Of a DNA stretch of 21,310 bases, positions 8,324 to 17,424 are shown piece by piece. Source of the stretch: Alphaproteobacteria bacterium (GTDB taxonomy: Bacteria; Pseudomonadota; Alphaproteobacteria; UBA8366; Aestuariispiraceae); the NCBI GenBank assembly GCA_006844765.1, contig SPJV01000050.1, forward strand, positions 1 through 21,310, given 5' to 3'. Numbering within the stretch: the stretch's first letter is position 1; every line of letters begins with the position of its first letter. The notes beneath the pieces are model-generated. The model had not been told where the DNA came from and searched no databases. It saw only the letters and a program-made list of their open reading frames with translations. The translations under genes and the position numbers were made by a program.

Positions 8324-9108
8324 GATGACTGGTCATCCTTCCGCAAACTCGGCAACCCGATTCCAACGGCGTCGAAACCGCCATCGACTGCCAATGTCTG
8401 ACCAGTGATGTATGAGGCCTCAGGCCCGCACAGAAAACAGATTGCCGCAGCGATTTCGCGCTCGGCACCATATCGGTTCAGTGGAATAGCGTCATGATAG
8501 GCGGCCCGAATATCCTTTGAATGCACCGCCTTCGCCATCGCTGTCTCGACCGGTCCCGGTGCGACCAGATTGACCCGGATGCCACGCTCCCCAAGCTCTG
8601 CGGCTTGCTGCCGGGTCAGATGCGCCAATGCTGCCTTACTGGTACCATAGGCGACCCGAAGAGTGCTGGCCCGCAGACCCGAGATGGAGCCGATATTGAC
8701 GATGGATGATCCCATCCCGAAATGCGGCAGACAGGCTTGGGACATGATGAACGGTCCTGTCAGATTGACCGAGAGTATTTCTGTCCATTCCGCCAGAGAA
8801 GTGTCGGATAAGGGTTTGAAATTGGCGATCCCGGCATTGTTAACCAGTGCGTCGAGGCGTTTGCCCTGCGGCAGGAACCGCGCGACTGCGTCCATCACCA
8901 CACCCTGATCGGAAACATCCGCTTCCAGCGCCATGGATCGGGCCGCGCCGAATTCCTTCGCCAGATCATCCGCCGTCGCCGATAGGGTATCCCCATCGAT
9001 ATCCAGAAGCCCGACCCGCCAGCCATCCTGCAGGAAACGAACCGCAACGGCACGGCCGATCCCCCGCGCAGCGCCGGTAACCAGCACTGTTTTTTCATCG
9101 TCACTCAT
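8320..9108 (-). CDS. Short-chain dehydrogenase/reductase (SDR) family oxidoreductase
   Basis: 262-residue classical SDR. The cofactor loop TGAARGIG is at 11-18, NNAG at 90-93 and the catalytic set S141, Y154, K158 (YGTSK) is intact; the C-terminal GQTLAVDGG motif is present. D36 (LLDID) at the end of the second strand suggests NAD(H) preference, an inference. The substrate is unknown; coupling to the N-formylglutamate amidohydrolase by a 4-base overlap suggests a shared pathway. A strong GGAAGG sits six bases before the ATG. The gene starts 47 bases after tssA on the same strand, so read-through from the T6SS operon is possible, although nothing in the protein links it to secretion. Confidence 0.92.
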   Translation of the reverse strand: MSDDEKTVLVTGAARGIGRAVAVRFLQDGWRVGLLDIDGDTLSATADDLAKEFGAARSMALEADVSDQGVVMDAVARFLPQGKRLDALVNNAGIANFKPLSDTSLAEWTEILSVNLTGPFIMSQACLPHFGMGSSIVNIGSISGLRASTLRVAYGTSKAALAHLTRQQAAELGERGIRVNLVAPGPVETAMAKAVHSKDIRAAYHDAIPLNRYGAEREIAAAICFLCGPEASYITGQTLAVDGGFDAVGIGLPSLRKDDQSS

Positions 9109-9155
9109 ACTTGTCCTTCCAATCCACGCATCTTGGAGTCTGTTTTCTAGGGAAT

Positions 9156-10532
9156 TTACTTTTTGGGCTGTTCCGGCTTGCCCATTTCATTGAGACCAAG
9201 CAGTCGAAGGACACGGGTGTGGTCCCCGCCGCCTTCCACCAGCTGCACCAGCAGCTCGCCAAAACTCATATCGCCCCAGGACACCGCCCGCCGGATCAGG
9301 TAGGGAACCGGCGAGTGTGGTTCTGTCCGGATCAGATAATCTGCAACTTCGGAAAGCCGTTGATAGGCCTCCGCACGGCCCCGGATCGGGCCAGAGGCGC
9401 CGGGGTTTGCGGCAACGGGATTTGAGGCAACGGAATCTGAGGCCGCGCCATTCGGATCATCCTGCGTCACGACGGCATCCCCCTTTTCTTGCCCAGTATC
9501 TTTATCATCACCAGTCTCTGATTGAGACGGCGCAGCTTCCGATCCGGGCAAGCGCCCGCCCCGGCTTTCGATATAGAGGCGAAGCCGTTCATCGATTTCA
9601 TCCAGCACCGACTTTAACTCGACGAAAGAAGGCGCATCATCCGGCGCAGCGGTATCCAAAAAGGCATCCAGCCGGTTCAGCTCCGCAAGCGCGCCTTCTG
9701 TTTCCTCCGCCATCGTTTCATGAAACGCCAGTGGTGTCAGGCTGACACTCGCTTCGAAGGCGGTGCGGTCCGGCTTGTTCCGTCCGGCCCGCCTGGCGGA
9801 TTCCGCATCGCGCTTCGCCAAATTCTCCAGCCGCAACACTTCCTGCCAATCAACGACAGTAAAGGCCCGCGCTTCGCCGCTGACCGGCCTGGTTATCGGC
9901 ATCAATCGCAGCAGAACCGGCAGGTGCCGCGCGGCCCATAACAGGGGCGCGATGCGAAAATCCGCATCATCGGGCTCCAGACGAGGATGCAGACCTTCCC
10001 AATATTCCTCACAAAGGCTCGCGGTGAGGTCGAGACCACGGCGAAAGCCGGCCATCCCCTCCATCTGCGTCCAGGCTTCCGTCAGCCAGATCGCGCAATG
10101 CAGGTCTTTCGATGTCTCTACCAATGTGGTCTGGCAGAGGTCCCGAACCTTTATCCAATCCGCTTGTTTCAGCTCGGTCTGCCAGATGCCTTGGGGCAGG
10201 TCCGCATTGTCGGACCGCCGCGCCTCCTGAATCTCCCGGAAGACAGGCATGTCCGAGATCGGAATGCCACAGGGATCATCACCCGGCAGCGCGGCTAGCA
10301 GCGCCTCCAAGTCATTCTGATTTTCCGGTTCTGCCGTCGCCGCGGACTTACGGGCATCATCGGGGGCATCATCACGGGCATCATCAGGGGCATCATCAGG
10401 GGCACCAACTGGGACATCATCCACCGGTCGCGCATCCTTGGCGGAAGCGCTCTTACCTTTGCTATTCGACCCTTTTTTTGCATTGGCTTTTGCACCGTCT
10501 TTTGACGCGTTCTTAGCAGGTTTCTTTGCCAT
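9156..10532 (-). CDS. tssA: Type VI secretion protein TssA (ImpA N-terminal domain)
   Basis: 458-residue TssA, which primes baseplate and sheath polymerisation and may stay at the distal end as a cap. After a basic, Ala/Lys-rich and then Asp/Pro/Ala repeat-rich disordered leader (1-70), the ImpA N-terminal domain covers about 73-200 (DDPCGIPISDMPVFREIQEARRSDNA region and LKQADW). Residues near 395-455 hold the C-terminal motif EPHSPVPYLIRRAVSWGDM seen in many TssA proteins. ATG 10532 is chosen over TTG 10541 because AGGA is nine bases before the ATG but abuts the TTG. It follows tssM after 11 bases. The long charged leader is unusual. Identification is firm. Confidence 0.92.
   Translation of the reverse strand: MAKKPAKNASKDGAKANAKKGSNSKGKSASAKDARPVDDVPVGAPDDAPDDARDDAPDDARKSAATAEPENQNDLEALLAALPGDDPCGIPISDMPVFREIQEARRSDNADLPQGIWQTELKQADWIKVRDLCQTTLVETSKDLHCAIWLTEAWTQMEGMAGFRRGLDLTASLCEEYWEGLHPRLEPDDADFRIAPLLWAARHLPVLLRLMPITRPVSGEARAFTVVDWQEVLRLENLAKRDAESARRAGRNKPDRTAFEASVSLTPLAFHETMAEETEGALAELNRLDAFLDTAAPDDAPSFVELKSVLDEIDERLRLYIESRGGRLPGSEAAPSQSETGDDKDTGQEKGDAVVTQDDPNGAASDSVASNPVAANPGASGPIRGRAEAYQRLSEVADYLIRTEPHSPVPYLIRRAVSWGDMSFGELLVQLVEGGGDHTRVLRLLGLNEMGKPEQPKK
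10356..10415. repeat. 12-base tandem repeat inside tssA (about five units)
   Basis: Units ATCATCGGGGGC, ATCATCACGGGC, ATCATCAGGGGC (twice) and a diverged ACCAACTGGGAC follow each other without a break. In the minus-strand frame they encode the repeated tetrapeptide DDAP/DDAR in the disordered leader of TssA (about residues 43-61). Because 12 is a multiple of 3, unit gain or loss keeps the frame. Confidence 0.85.
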
Positions 10533-10543
10533 CCCGTTCAATC

Positions 10544-13500
10544 CTAACCGCGTTCGCCGAGTAGACTTGGCGCCGAGACCGGCATGACCGGGATCGTGAT
10601 CGGCACGGTATTCCCTTGTGCTGTTGCGGAGACCTCAATGCGGATGAACAAGAGTGCCTCCTCTACCGCGCCGCCGGCTGTGGGTCTGGTCGGGACACGG
10701 AACCGCAATGTGTGCGGCTTCGGATCGAGCAGCCCTTCAAAGTCTTCCGATCCAGCACGATGCTGTTGCACCAAATCGAAGAGCGCCCATGACCCTTCAT
10801 AGTTTTGTCTCACACTTGAGCCATTCACCACCAGCGAAGGCCTATCGGGGGCAATTGCGGGGCGCCGGATCGCGTTTTCCGCCCAACGCAGCGTGACCGC
10901 GATAGGATCGCCCAATGACCAACGCAGGGTATTTGCGGTATCTCTGTTACTGACGGTTTGTCCGCCGGCGGAGACCTGCCAGTCGATCACCTGATTGCCA
11001 CCCTTTTCTTGCCCCTCATTCACCCGGAACGTGACCGCTAAATCAAAGGCCGGCGCAGATGTCTCTTGTCCCGTCGCAAGCCAGGGCGCGAAGACCGATC
11101 TGACCAGCGCCATCCGCTCAAGGAAGTCGAGCGCCAATTCCCCTTCAGGCCCCAAGCCTTCCGCGCGCACCAAGGCATTCTGCGCGTCCTTTGCCCGGTT
11201 GTCATAAATCGCGAAGAAGCGACTTATTTCGCGCGGTGAGGCCACTCGAACCCCATCGCGATAGGGGCCTCGCACGAAGGGGTAGCGCCCTGCCAGCTGC
11301 GCATCGAAGGCATCGGAAATTTCGTCATACGCGGTCTGGGCCCTGATCTCCGCCAGATCGCTGCAGCGTTGACGAACCGCCTCCCGCAGCGCTGCGGCAC
11401 GGGCAAGGAAGTAGTTCTGCCCCCGATCCCCGAGCCGAGCGCCATCCAACACCTCTTCACAATTGGAAAACCCGACCTTCATCAGATCGCCGGCGATGAA
11501 GCGTTCCAGGACCGCAACTGAATTCTCCGGTTTACTCAAGGCAACCTTCTGCAATTCATCCAGAATGCGTCGCCATTTACCGACCAGCCTACGATCCCGA
11601 TCCGCCAGACGAATATCACGGGAGGCCAAGAGCTTGATCAGCGGATCGATATAGTTTTCCGCCAAGACACGGACCCGGTCATGCTGGACCGCCAATTGCT
11701 CGCGAAGATGCAGCGGATCGGTTGCCTGAAAAGCATCCAAGGCCATGCCCGGCGTGCCATCCCACCAAGAGAAGTCACCGCCAACCGGCCGGTAAAGCTG
11801 TTCCGTCGCGAAGAGGTCATCCGCTTCATCCAGCAGATCCAGGGCCTGGCTCATCACCATATCGGTCAGATCGATGAAGCTATCCTCAAGGCCAAGCGTG
11901 TCATACGCCTCCAAGATCGCAATGAAAGCCGGCGAGGCCGTCTTGATACTGGCAACCTCTCTTCCCAGCCGCTCCTCGCCGCTCAGAGCACCGCCGGCTC
12001 TGGCGGCACTGAGGGCGGAAGATATCCCATCCGGCCCGCCTTCCAATGCGACAGCGATCCGATCATTCACCACTGCCTCTAACCGTTGAGCAGCAGCACT
12101 ACGCAGTAGGCCATGCAGCGCCACCGGCGCTTCATCCAGTCGTTCCTTCATGAAGTTGTCATAGGCGGAAAGGAACTCGATTGCCTCCCCCAGGCGATCC
12201 CGGTTCCAGCCCGCGCCACTGCCGGCAACCGGCGCTGCGGGAAGTGGCCTGTCGCGTCCTTCTGCCATGAAGCGCTCTGCCAACAAGCCGAGAGACAACA
12301 GGTGGAAATCTTCCACCGGCTCCGCGAGCAAGAGAGAGATATTTTTTCCATCTCGCTTCAGAAGGGGCCCCAGCGTCAGGGAGCGTAAATCTGGTAACTC
12401 CAGCCGCACATCCTCAACGCCATCAATGACCTCACGGTCGAGACGCGCCGCTAGATTGGGGCCGAGAAGAACCGAACCGCCAATCCTCTCCAAGACCGGA
12501 TCAAAAGCGCTGGTCGGGTCATAATCCGGATCGTCCATCCAGGCATTTTCCGGCGCTTTCAAAAGCTCTTCAATTTCTGAGATTCGCTCAGTCAGCAGCA
12601 CCAAGGCACCAATGCCCGAGGCATAGCGGTTCGCCGCATCATCCAAGGCCAGGCCGACTTCGCGAAGCGCTACCAGCAAACGGTTTTCAGCAAATCGTTC
12701 CCGGATTGCATCAGCCGCCAGGGTTTCGAAGCGGCGGCGCGCATCGGCTGAAAAAGCTTCCGGCGGGATTTCCTGGTACCGAACGGACCGAAGCGCTGTT
12801 TCATAGAATGTCGCATTCTCCAGAAAGTCCTGTGGCAATTGTGTCCCGAAAAGATATCGGACCAATGCCTTGATATCGGTCAGGTCACGGCTGTCCCGCA
12901 GCGTATTGTAGCGTAACAGTGCCGATTCAAACCGGCGCAGCGCCTCGACATATTGCATCATCCGCTGAAATGCCGGCCCGCCTGGAAGGGTCTGGCTGCC
13001 GGCCAGGCCTTCACCAGCCGCCGCCAGCACACCTGCGACAGACGGAACTGCCGGCAGGCTTATGCCTTCCGCCCCCGCATTCGGGGGGGATCCAAAACGT
13101 TGATGGGATCGCGCTGCCTTATCGGCTGCAGACAGGCGTCCAGCGATGATACTACGTCCGCGCTCATCAAGCGCCGCCTGCATGGATTGAAGAATGAACT
13201 TGTTGAAGGCTTCCGTCGTCAGATCGACGATCTCATCATCATAGCTGAAGAACAGCGAGCTGGGGATCAGGACAGAGGAAAAACTATCGACAGAAACCTC
13301 TGTCATGCCATTCAGAAGGTTTATGGCCTTTTCCCTGTCGAAGCTGCCGCCCACTGCACCACCATTACGATCCCATCGCTGACTGCGATAGGCTTCCAGT
13401 TCGCGCAGATCTTCTTGTACGTCCTTTACGAAAGGTTCGACCGTGTCGACGCCGTCCTGGATTGTGCCAAGGGAATACCAAAGCGCCAGCGCACCGATGC

Positions 13501-14800
13501 CGGCAAAGGCACCTGCTGCGATCTGCGCACCCAGCGCAGTCCGATTGCGGGCCAATAGGGCGCGCTTAACCGGTCTTGCCAGACCGCGTTCCGCAAAAAT
13601 CTTGCGGTCAAAAAGATCATGGAGGAAAGCTGGGGCGGGGGGCGCATTCTGGGGACCGCTATAAACGCCGCCCAGGACTGAGGCTTGATCCAGGCCGGAA
13701 CTGCGGCCTAAGCCACTATCGCCGGTGAAGTACAATCCGCGCATTGCAAAGGATTCATGATAGGCGCTAGGTTTGAAGAGCTTCGAGATATAAATCCCGA
13801 TATTGGGTCCAAGCACCGCGAAAGCTTCCGGCAGACGGAACATCTCATCAAGATCAGAACCAGGTTCTCCGCCGGCTAGGAGTTCCAACTGCGCATCATT
13901 GAGCTGGCGATCAATGACAGACATTGCCTCTGACACCCATTCTTTGCGGAACTGGGTATCGATCCCATAGGGGCTGGACCACCCGAGCATACCGTTGCGG
14001 GTTTCTTCAGGCAGCATCTGGACATAGGGCTTAAAGCCGGTGAGGCGGTCTGATTTGGTGATCAGCACATAGACCGGCAGCGCCAGACCTAGCCGCGCCT
14101 GAACCTGCCAGAGCTTTTTATAGACGGCTTCCGCACGGGTCGCGACGTCTTCCGGTTGGCGCGGCAGGCCCTGCCGGTCAATCAGATCATCAATCGGTAC
14201 GGTCAGGATAATGCCATCCGCCGGGCGCCGGGGCCGGTATCGGTCTAGCAACGAGAGCAATACCCGCCAACCCTTGGCAGCAGAGCTTCGACGGTCGCCA
14301 AGCCGCACCAGATTACCCGCGACATCAAGCACCACACCGCGGTCAAAGAACCACCATTTACAGGCCGGACTGCTGGCTTCCCAATCCTGGGCCGGAGCAC
14401 CAACCGGCATGTTCAGGCCCGTTGCCCCAGCCAAGGTTGATTTTCCAGACCCTTCCGGACCAATCAGCAGGTACCAAGGAATAGCATAGCGCCAGTCGCG
14501 GCCCGCCACATGGGTCCGCAAAATATTGAGCGCATATTTAAAGCCCTTCTTCAGCGGTAGGAGCGGTATATCATCGGGCTCTACTGCGAACGCATCATCA
14601 TCCGTGTCTTCCTGAAGAAGTCTTTGGGAATCTCCACCGTCACTGTCACCCCCATCCCGATTGCGATCCCGGGCACGGCGGAACAGCCACAGCAGCGCCA
14701 GGATCATCGCGATAGAAAGCGCGATCAGGACACCAACAATCCCCGGCAAATAGGGCGTCAGCTTAAACAGCACATCGCGGATGAAATCGAACCAAGCCAT
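10544..14800 (-). CDS. tssM: Type VI secretion membrane-complex protein TssM (IcmF family)
   Basis: Large inner-membrane and periplasmic component of the T6SS membrane complex, partner of TssL and TssJ. The 1418 residues are longer than the roughly 1100-1200 usual for the family. A long hydrophobic helix at 15-40 is followed by an Asp/Gly/Arg linker and the cytoplasmic NTPase-like domain: Walker A GPEGSGKS (114-121), FFDRGVVLDVAGN (151-163) and TKSD (248-251) as in IcmF GTPase-like motifs. A second membrane helix is at 424-444. The remaining 970 residues should be periplasmic, helical, then a beta-rich C-terminal domain that binds TssJ. Only one clear N-terminal helix is seen where a two-helix hairpin is usual. 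ATG 14800 follows tssL by nine bases. Confidence 0.94.
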   Translation of the reverse strand: MAWFDFIRDVLFKLTPYLPGIVGVLIALSIAMILALLWLFRRARDRNRDGGDSDGGDSQRLLQEDTDDDAFAVEPDDIPLLPLKKGFKYALNILRTHVAGRDWRYAIPWYLLIGPEGSGKSTLAGATGLNMPVGAPAQDWEASSPACKWWFFDRGVVLDVAGNLVRLGDRRSSAAKGWRVLLSLLDRYRPRRPADGIILTVPIDDLIDRQGLPRQPEDVATRAEAVYKKLWQVQARLGLALPVYVLITKSDRLTGFKPYVQMLPEETRNGMLGWSSPYGIDTQFRKEWVSEAMSVIDRQLNDAQLELLAGGEPGSDLDEMFRLPEAFAVLGPNIGIYISKLFKPSAYHESFAMRGLYFTGDSGLGRSSGLDQASVLGGVYSGPQNAPPAPAFLHDLFDRKIFAERGLARPVKRALLARNRTALGAQIAAGAFAGIGALALWYSLGTIQDGVDTVEPFVKDVQEDLRELEAYRSQRWDRNGGAVGGSFDREKAINLLNGMTEVSVDSFSSVLIPSSLFFSYDDEIVDLTTEAFNKFILQSMQAALDERGRSIIAGRLSAADKAARSHQRFGSPPNAGAEGISLPAVPSVAGVLAAAGEGLAGSQTLPGGPAFQRMMQYVEALRRFESALLRYNTLRDSRDLTDIKALVRYLFGTQLPQDFLENATFYETALRSVRYQEIPPEAFSADARRRFETLAADAIRERFAENRLLVALREVGLALDDAANRYASGIGALVLLTERISEIEELLKAPENAWMDDPDYDPTSAFDPVLERIGGSVLLGPNLAARLDREVIDGVEDVRLELPDLRSLTLGPLLKRDGKNISLLLAEPVEDFHLLSLGLLAERFMAEGRDRPLPAAPVAGSGAGWNRDRLGEAIEFLSAYDNFMKERLDEAPVALHGLLRSAAAQRLEAVVNDRIAVALEGGPDGISSALSAARAGGALSGEERLGREVASIKTASPAFIAILEAYDTLGLEDSFIDLTDMVMSQALDLLDEADDLFATEQLYRPVGGDFSWWDGTPGMALDAFQATDPLHLREQLAVQHDRVRVLAENYIDPLIKLLASRDIRLADRDRRLVGKWRRILDELQKVALSKPENSVAVLERFIAGDLMKVGFSNCEEVLDGARLGDRGQNYFLARAAALREAVRQRCSDLAEIRAQTAYDEISDAFDAQLAGRYPFVRGPYRDGVRVASPREISRFFAIYDNRAKDAQNALVRAEGLGPEGELALDFLERMALVRSVFAPWLATGQETSAPAFDLAVTFRVNEGQEKGGNQVIDWQVSAGGQTVSNRDTANTLRWSLGDPIAVTLRWAENAIRRPAIAPDRPSLVVNGSSVRQNYEGSWALFDLVQQHRAGSEDFEGLLDPKPHTLRFRVPTRPTAGGAVEEALLFIRIEVSATAQGNTVPITIPVMPVSAPSLLGERG

Positions 14801-14809
14801 CTTGCGCGT

Positions 14810-15793
14810 CTACCCGCCAAGACCGTTAGAGGAGGATGACGGGATGGGCTCCGCCAATCGCTGGTCCAACGGCTCGACCGTGCCTTCCCACAGCAGATGG
14901 CCAAGCACCAGATATCCGAAAATCACCGCGCCGAGCACCCAGAACCATCGGGTCGGCGAGGGCAGCATCCTCGGCTCCGCCTCAATGGCGGTGTAAGCAT
15001 AGGCTTCCGGACAAAGGTCGCGGGCTTCCGCAAGAAGGTCTGGCTCCCGATGGAAGATATCGGCATAGAGCTGGCGTTTGTATTCGGCGAGCCGCCCTGC
15101 ATGGGTTGGCCCCCGATAGCGCCCTCGAAACCCAAAAGACAGCGCCAACAAAAATACCGCTGCAAGTTCCGCCTGAGATCGCGTCCCTTCCTTCAACACG
15201 GCATCTGCGCGTCGAAAGAATTCGTCACCGGCGTTATAGGATCCAAAAAGTCGGGTTTCCAAAAGATCCTGGTTCCATTGAGCGCGACCCGACCAATCCA
15301 TGCTTAAGAAAACCTCATCGGCCAGAACCGCCATCACATACTGCGCTTGCCGATAAAAGATCACGCCATATTCACCACCACGCCGACCGGATTCCAGCGC
15401 TTGCCGCTCAAGAAGCGATTGCAGCTTGTTCTGTGCTTCCCCGGCAGCGAGGCCGATGTCACGTGTCGGTTCTCTGTTCGGCAAGGGCGGGGCCGATGGC
15501 TTACCATCACTGGGAAGCGGTGGAGGTGGCGGTTTGGACGGTGCGATAAAAGGAGACTTTGGCGCGAAACCACCGGGGCTCGCATCCTCCTCAATCACAT
15601 CATTATCGGTTAGATCAGTACCCCGTGCAGGGCCGCTTTGGCGGGCAAGATCTCGCAGCTCGACCAGGAGCGCGTGGAATTCGCGAAATTGTGCGATCAG
15701 ATAGGACCCAGCAGAACCAGACGCCTGCCCCGACATGCGGCCAATGCCGGTTTGTGATCCGCTTCCGCCCATATCGACGCTTGCAAGGCTCAT
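14810..15793 (-). CDS. tssL: Type VI secretion membrane-complex protein TssL (DotU family)
   Basis: 327-residue inner-membrane protein with the cytoplasmic DotU domain. The N-terminal 110 residues are Gly/Ser- and Pro-rich (a poly-Pro tract near 85-105) and probably disordered. The helical DotU domain runs from about 120 (NKLQSLLERQALESGRRGG, MAVLADEVFLSMDW) to 260, and a single C-terminal membrane helix (RWFWVLGAVIFGYLVLGHLLW) lies at about 282-303. Only 24 residues follow, so there is no OmpA-like or other peptidoglycan-binding extension. The ATG at 15793 has AGGGA ten bases upstream; the frame continues to a GTG at 15829 with no well-placed ribosome site. It lies between tssK and tssM, as in many T6SS loci. 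Confidence 0.92.
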   Translation of the reverse strand: MSLASVDMGGSGSQTGIGRMSGQASGSAGSYLIAQFREFHALLVELRDLARQSGPARGTDLTDNDVIEEDASPGGFAPKSPFIAPSKPPPPPLPSDGKPSAPPLPNREPTRDIGLAAGEAQNKLQSLLERQALESGRRGGEYGVIFYRQAQYVMAVLADEVFLSMDWSGRAQWNQDLLETRLFGSYNAGDEFFRRADAVLKEGTRSQAELAAVFLLALSFGFRGRYRGPTHAGRLAEYKRQLYADIFHREPDLLAEARDLCPEAYAYTAIEAEPRMLPSPTRWFWVLGAVIFGYLVLGHLLWEGTVEPLDQRLAEPIPSSSSNGLGG

Positions 15794-15882
15794 TAGCGGT
15801 GTTTCCCTATCCGGTCCCTTACCGCCCACCCTGCCAGCGCCATCGGCGGAAGGATATTGCGGGCCCTACATTGCCCCATGGC

Positions 15883-17238
15883 TCAATCAGCCCTACCGGC
15901 AGCATTCCGGATATAAAGTACGATTTCCTGTGGTGCTGCCCGGCTGCCCGGATCGCGACTCAACACAAGAAGACGCTCGCCAGGGATGACATGGGCTGGG
16001 TCGGCGGTGATCCGAAACAAGACCACCCCGCGCGTCGGCACAAGATCGAGCGCCCGTTCCCGCTCCAACTGAACCCGCGACGCGCCAAGAACCCGGGTTT
16101 CTTCAATTTCAGGCAACGCCGATTCCGTGCCGATCAAGGCAGCGTCGACCCAAGCGACAACATCCTGTTCGGTCATATCGTGGCGAGCCCGAACTCCAAT
16201 GGTCAAATCGTCGCGACACCAGGCTTCTTCCAGTACCAGCGAGAAGACATCATCCGCATCGGTGAATGGAATAGCGGTATAGGCTTCCGACACGCGGTCG
16301 AGCATTCGGACTGCAAAATCAATCGCTTCTGTAAAGCTCTTCAACGGATTTGTGTGATCATAGGCATCAAAGGCTGGTGGCAGACCGGCCCCTCCGACAA
16401 TCACCATCGACCCGACCACCTGACAAAGCGAGAGATAGAGTGTGAAAGGATGGGCGCGGTCTGTCTTCAACAGGGCTTCAAATGGGGGCAGCGCAGAAAC
16501 CAATCCGTTGATCATCATTTGCGAGCGGATCAGCATCGGCTGATCAGCCTGCCCGACCGGAGACCCAGCGCGCTCCGCCAGATAAATCGCCTTTTCCCGC
16601 AACCGTGTCGCAAGTTTTTGACAGACTTCCCCAATCGGCGACGCGCGGGAAACAGCAAGCTGTGCAGGCACAAATTTCGTTTCTGCAAAGGCTTCGCCCT
16701 GCAGATGGATGCGGGCGATGGGAAATCCGCTCAACCGGTCCGGCAAGGTCTCTCCCGCATGCAGGCGGGGTCGGGGGATGAGACGCGGCAGGCGCATTTC
16801 CCCTTCACCCGTCGTGTTATCCGGGATCATCGGTCCTTCATCGCCGCGATAACGAGGGTCTTCACCATCCGTAAGCGGTGCGCCCGGGCGATGTTTGGGC
16901 ACGGCCAGAAACAGGGTCAGCGGCCGCTTTGCGAGCGTTTCCTTGTGTTCTTCCAAATCAATCGTCAAGCCATGCGGGTCTGAGCGATGATCGAAGGAAA
17001 GCACCAATCCATCCGGCAGCACGGCTTCCAGACTTAAGATACTGAATTCGCCGGCGGCCAGTTTGACGGGATCGGTCTGCAGATGCTGCACGCCCCAATG
17101 ATAGGGCTGCGCCGCCAATTGGTGATAGGCAACAAGCGACTCCGCCCGCAAGCTCGCCTCTTGAAAATGCTGCGGGGCGAGCAGCATGCCTTCATGCCAC
17201 TGGATCGCGTCCGGTATGTCGCGCGCGCTCTTCGCCAT
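15883..17238 (-). CDS. tssK: Type VI secretion baseplate protein TssK
   Basis: 451-residue cytosolic adaptor that joins the T6SS baseplate to the TssL/TssM membrane complex. The diagnostic N-terminal shoulder motif IQWHEGMLLAPQHFQ is at 12-26, followed by YHWGV. The middle (about 190-310) is helical and contains the MLIRSQMMINGLVSALPPFEALLKT block typical of the family; the C-terminal neck/head part extends to the end. Length is normal. ATG 17238 is preceded by GGGGAAGGA about 12 bases upstream, a long but acceptable spacing. A 186-base gap separates it from tssJ, the largest gap inside the block, so an internal promoter is possible. Identification is firm. Confidence 0.95.
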   Translation of the reverse strand: MAKSARDIPDAIQWHEGMLLAPQHFQEASLRAESLVAYHQLAAQPYHWGVQHLQTDPVKLAAGEFSILSLEAVLPDGLVLSFDHRSDPHGLTIDLEEHKETLAKRPLTLFLAVPKHRPGAPLTDGEDPRYRGDEGPMIPDNTTGEGEMRLPRLIPRPRLHAGETLPDRLSGFPIARIHLQGEAFAETKFVPAQLAVSRASPIGEVCQKLATRLREKAIYLAERAGSPVGQADQPMLIRSQMMINGLVSALPPFEALLKTDRAHPFTLYLSLCQVVGSMVIVGGAGLPPAFDAYDHTNPLKSFTEAIDFAVRMLDRVSEAYTAIPFTDADDVFSLVLEEAWCRDDLTIGVRARHDMTEQDVVAWVDAALIGTESALPEIEETRVLGASRVQLERERALDLVPTRGVVLFRITADPAHVIPGERLLVLSRDPGSRAAPQEIVLYIRNAAGRAD

Positions 17239-17424
17239 TGGCTCAGTCTTTCCTTCCCCGCAATAGAAATTCGCAAAATACAGAAACCGCGCTTCGATGC
17301 TGGATGAAACAGCGCAGCTGATTGTCGGAATTCCTTGTAATTCTAGCGTTATTCGACCTGATCACACAAGAATGCGCACTGACTGTTGATGGACACGTCC
17401 ATCACTGGGCAGCAAACAACCCGA
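17239..17424. promoter_or_regulatory. tssJ-tssK intergenic region with an 8-bp-arm inverted repeat
   Basis: This 186-base gap holds an inverted repeat at 17387-17404: TGATGGAC, two bases, then GTCCATCA, ending about 20 bases downstream of the tssJ stop. No T-run follows it on the minus strand, so it does not look like a simple terminator; an operator or an mRNA-stabilising hairpin is as likely. The tssK-proximal part is moderately AT-rich and could carry a promoter, but I cannot name one. Confidence 0.5.

Noticed and set aside
15559..16983. 474-codon open frame on the plus strand opposite tssL and tssK
   Set aside because: It is antisense to two well-supported genes, is rich in Arg, His and Pro as expected of a shadow frame in GC-rich DNA, and shows no domain.
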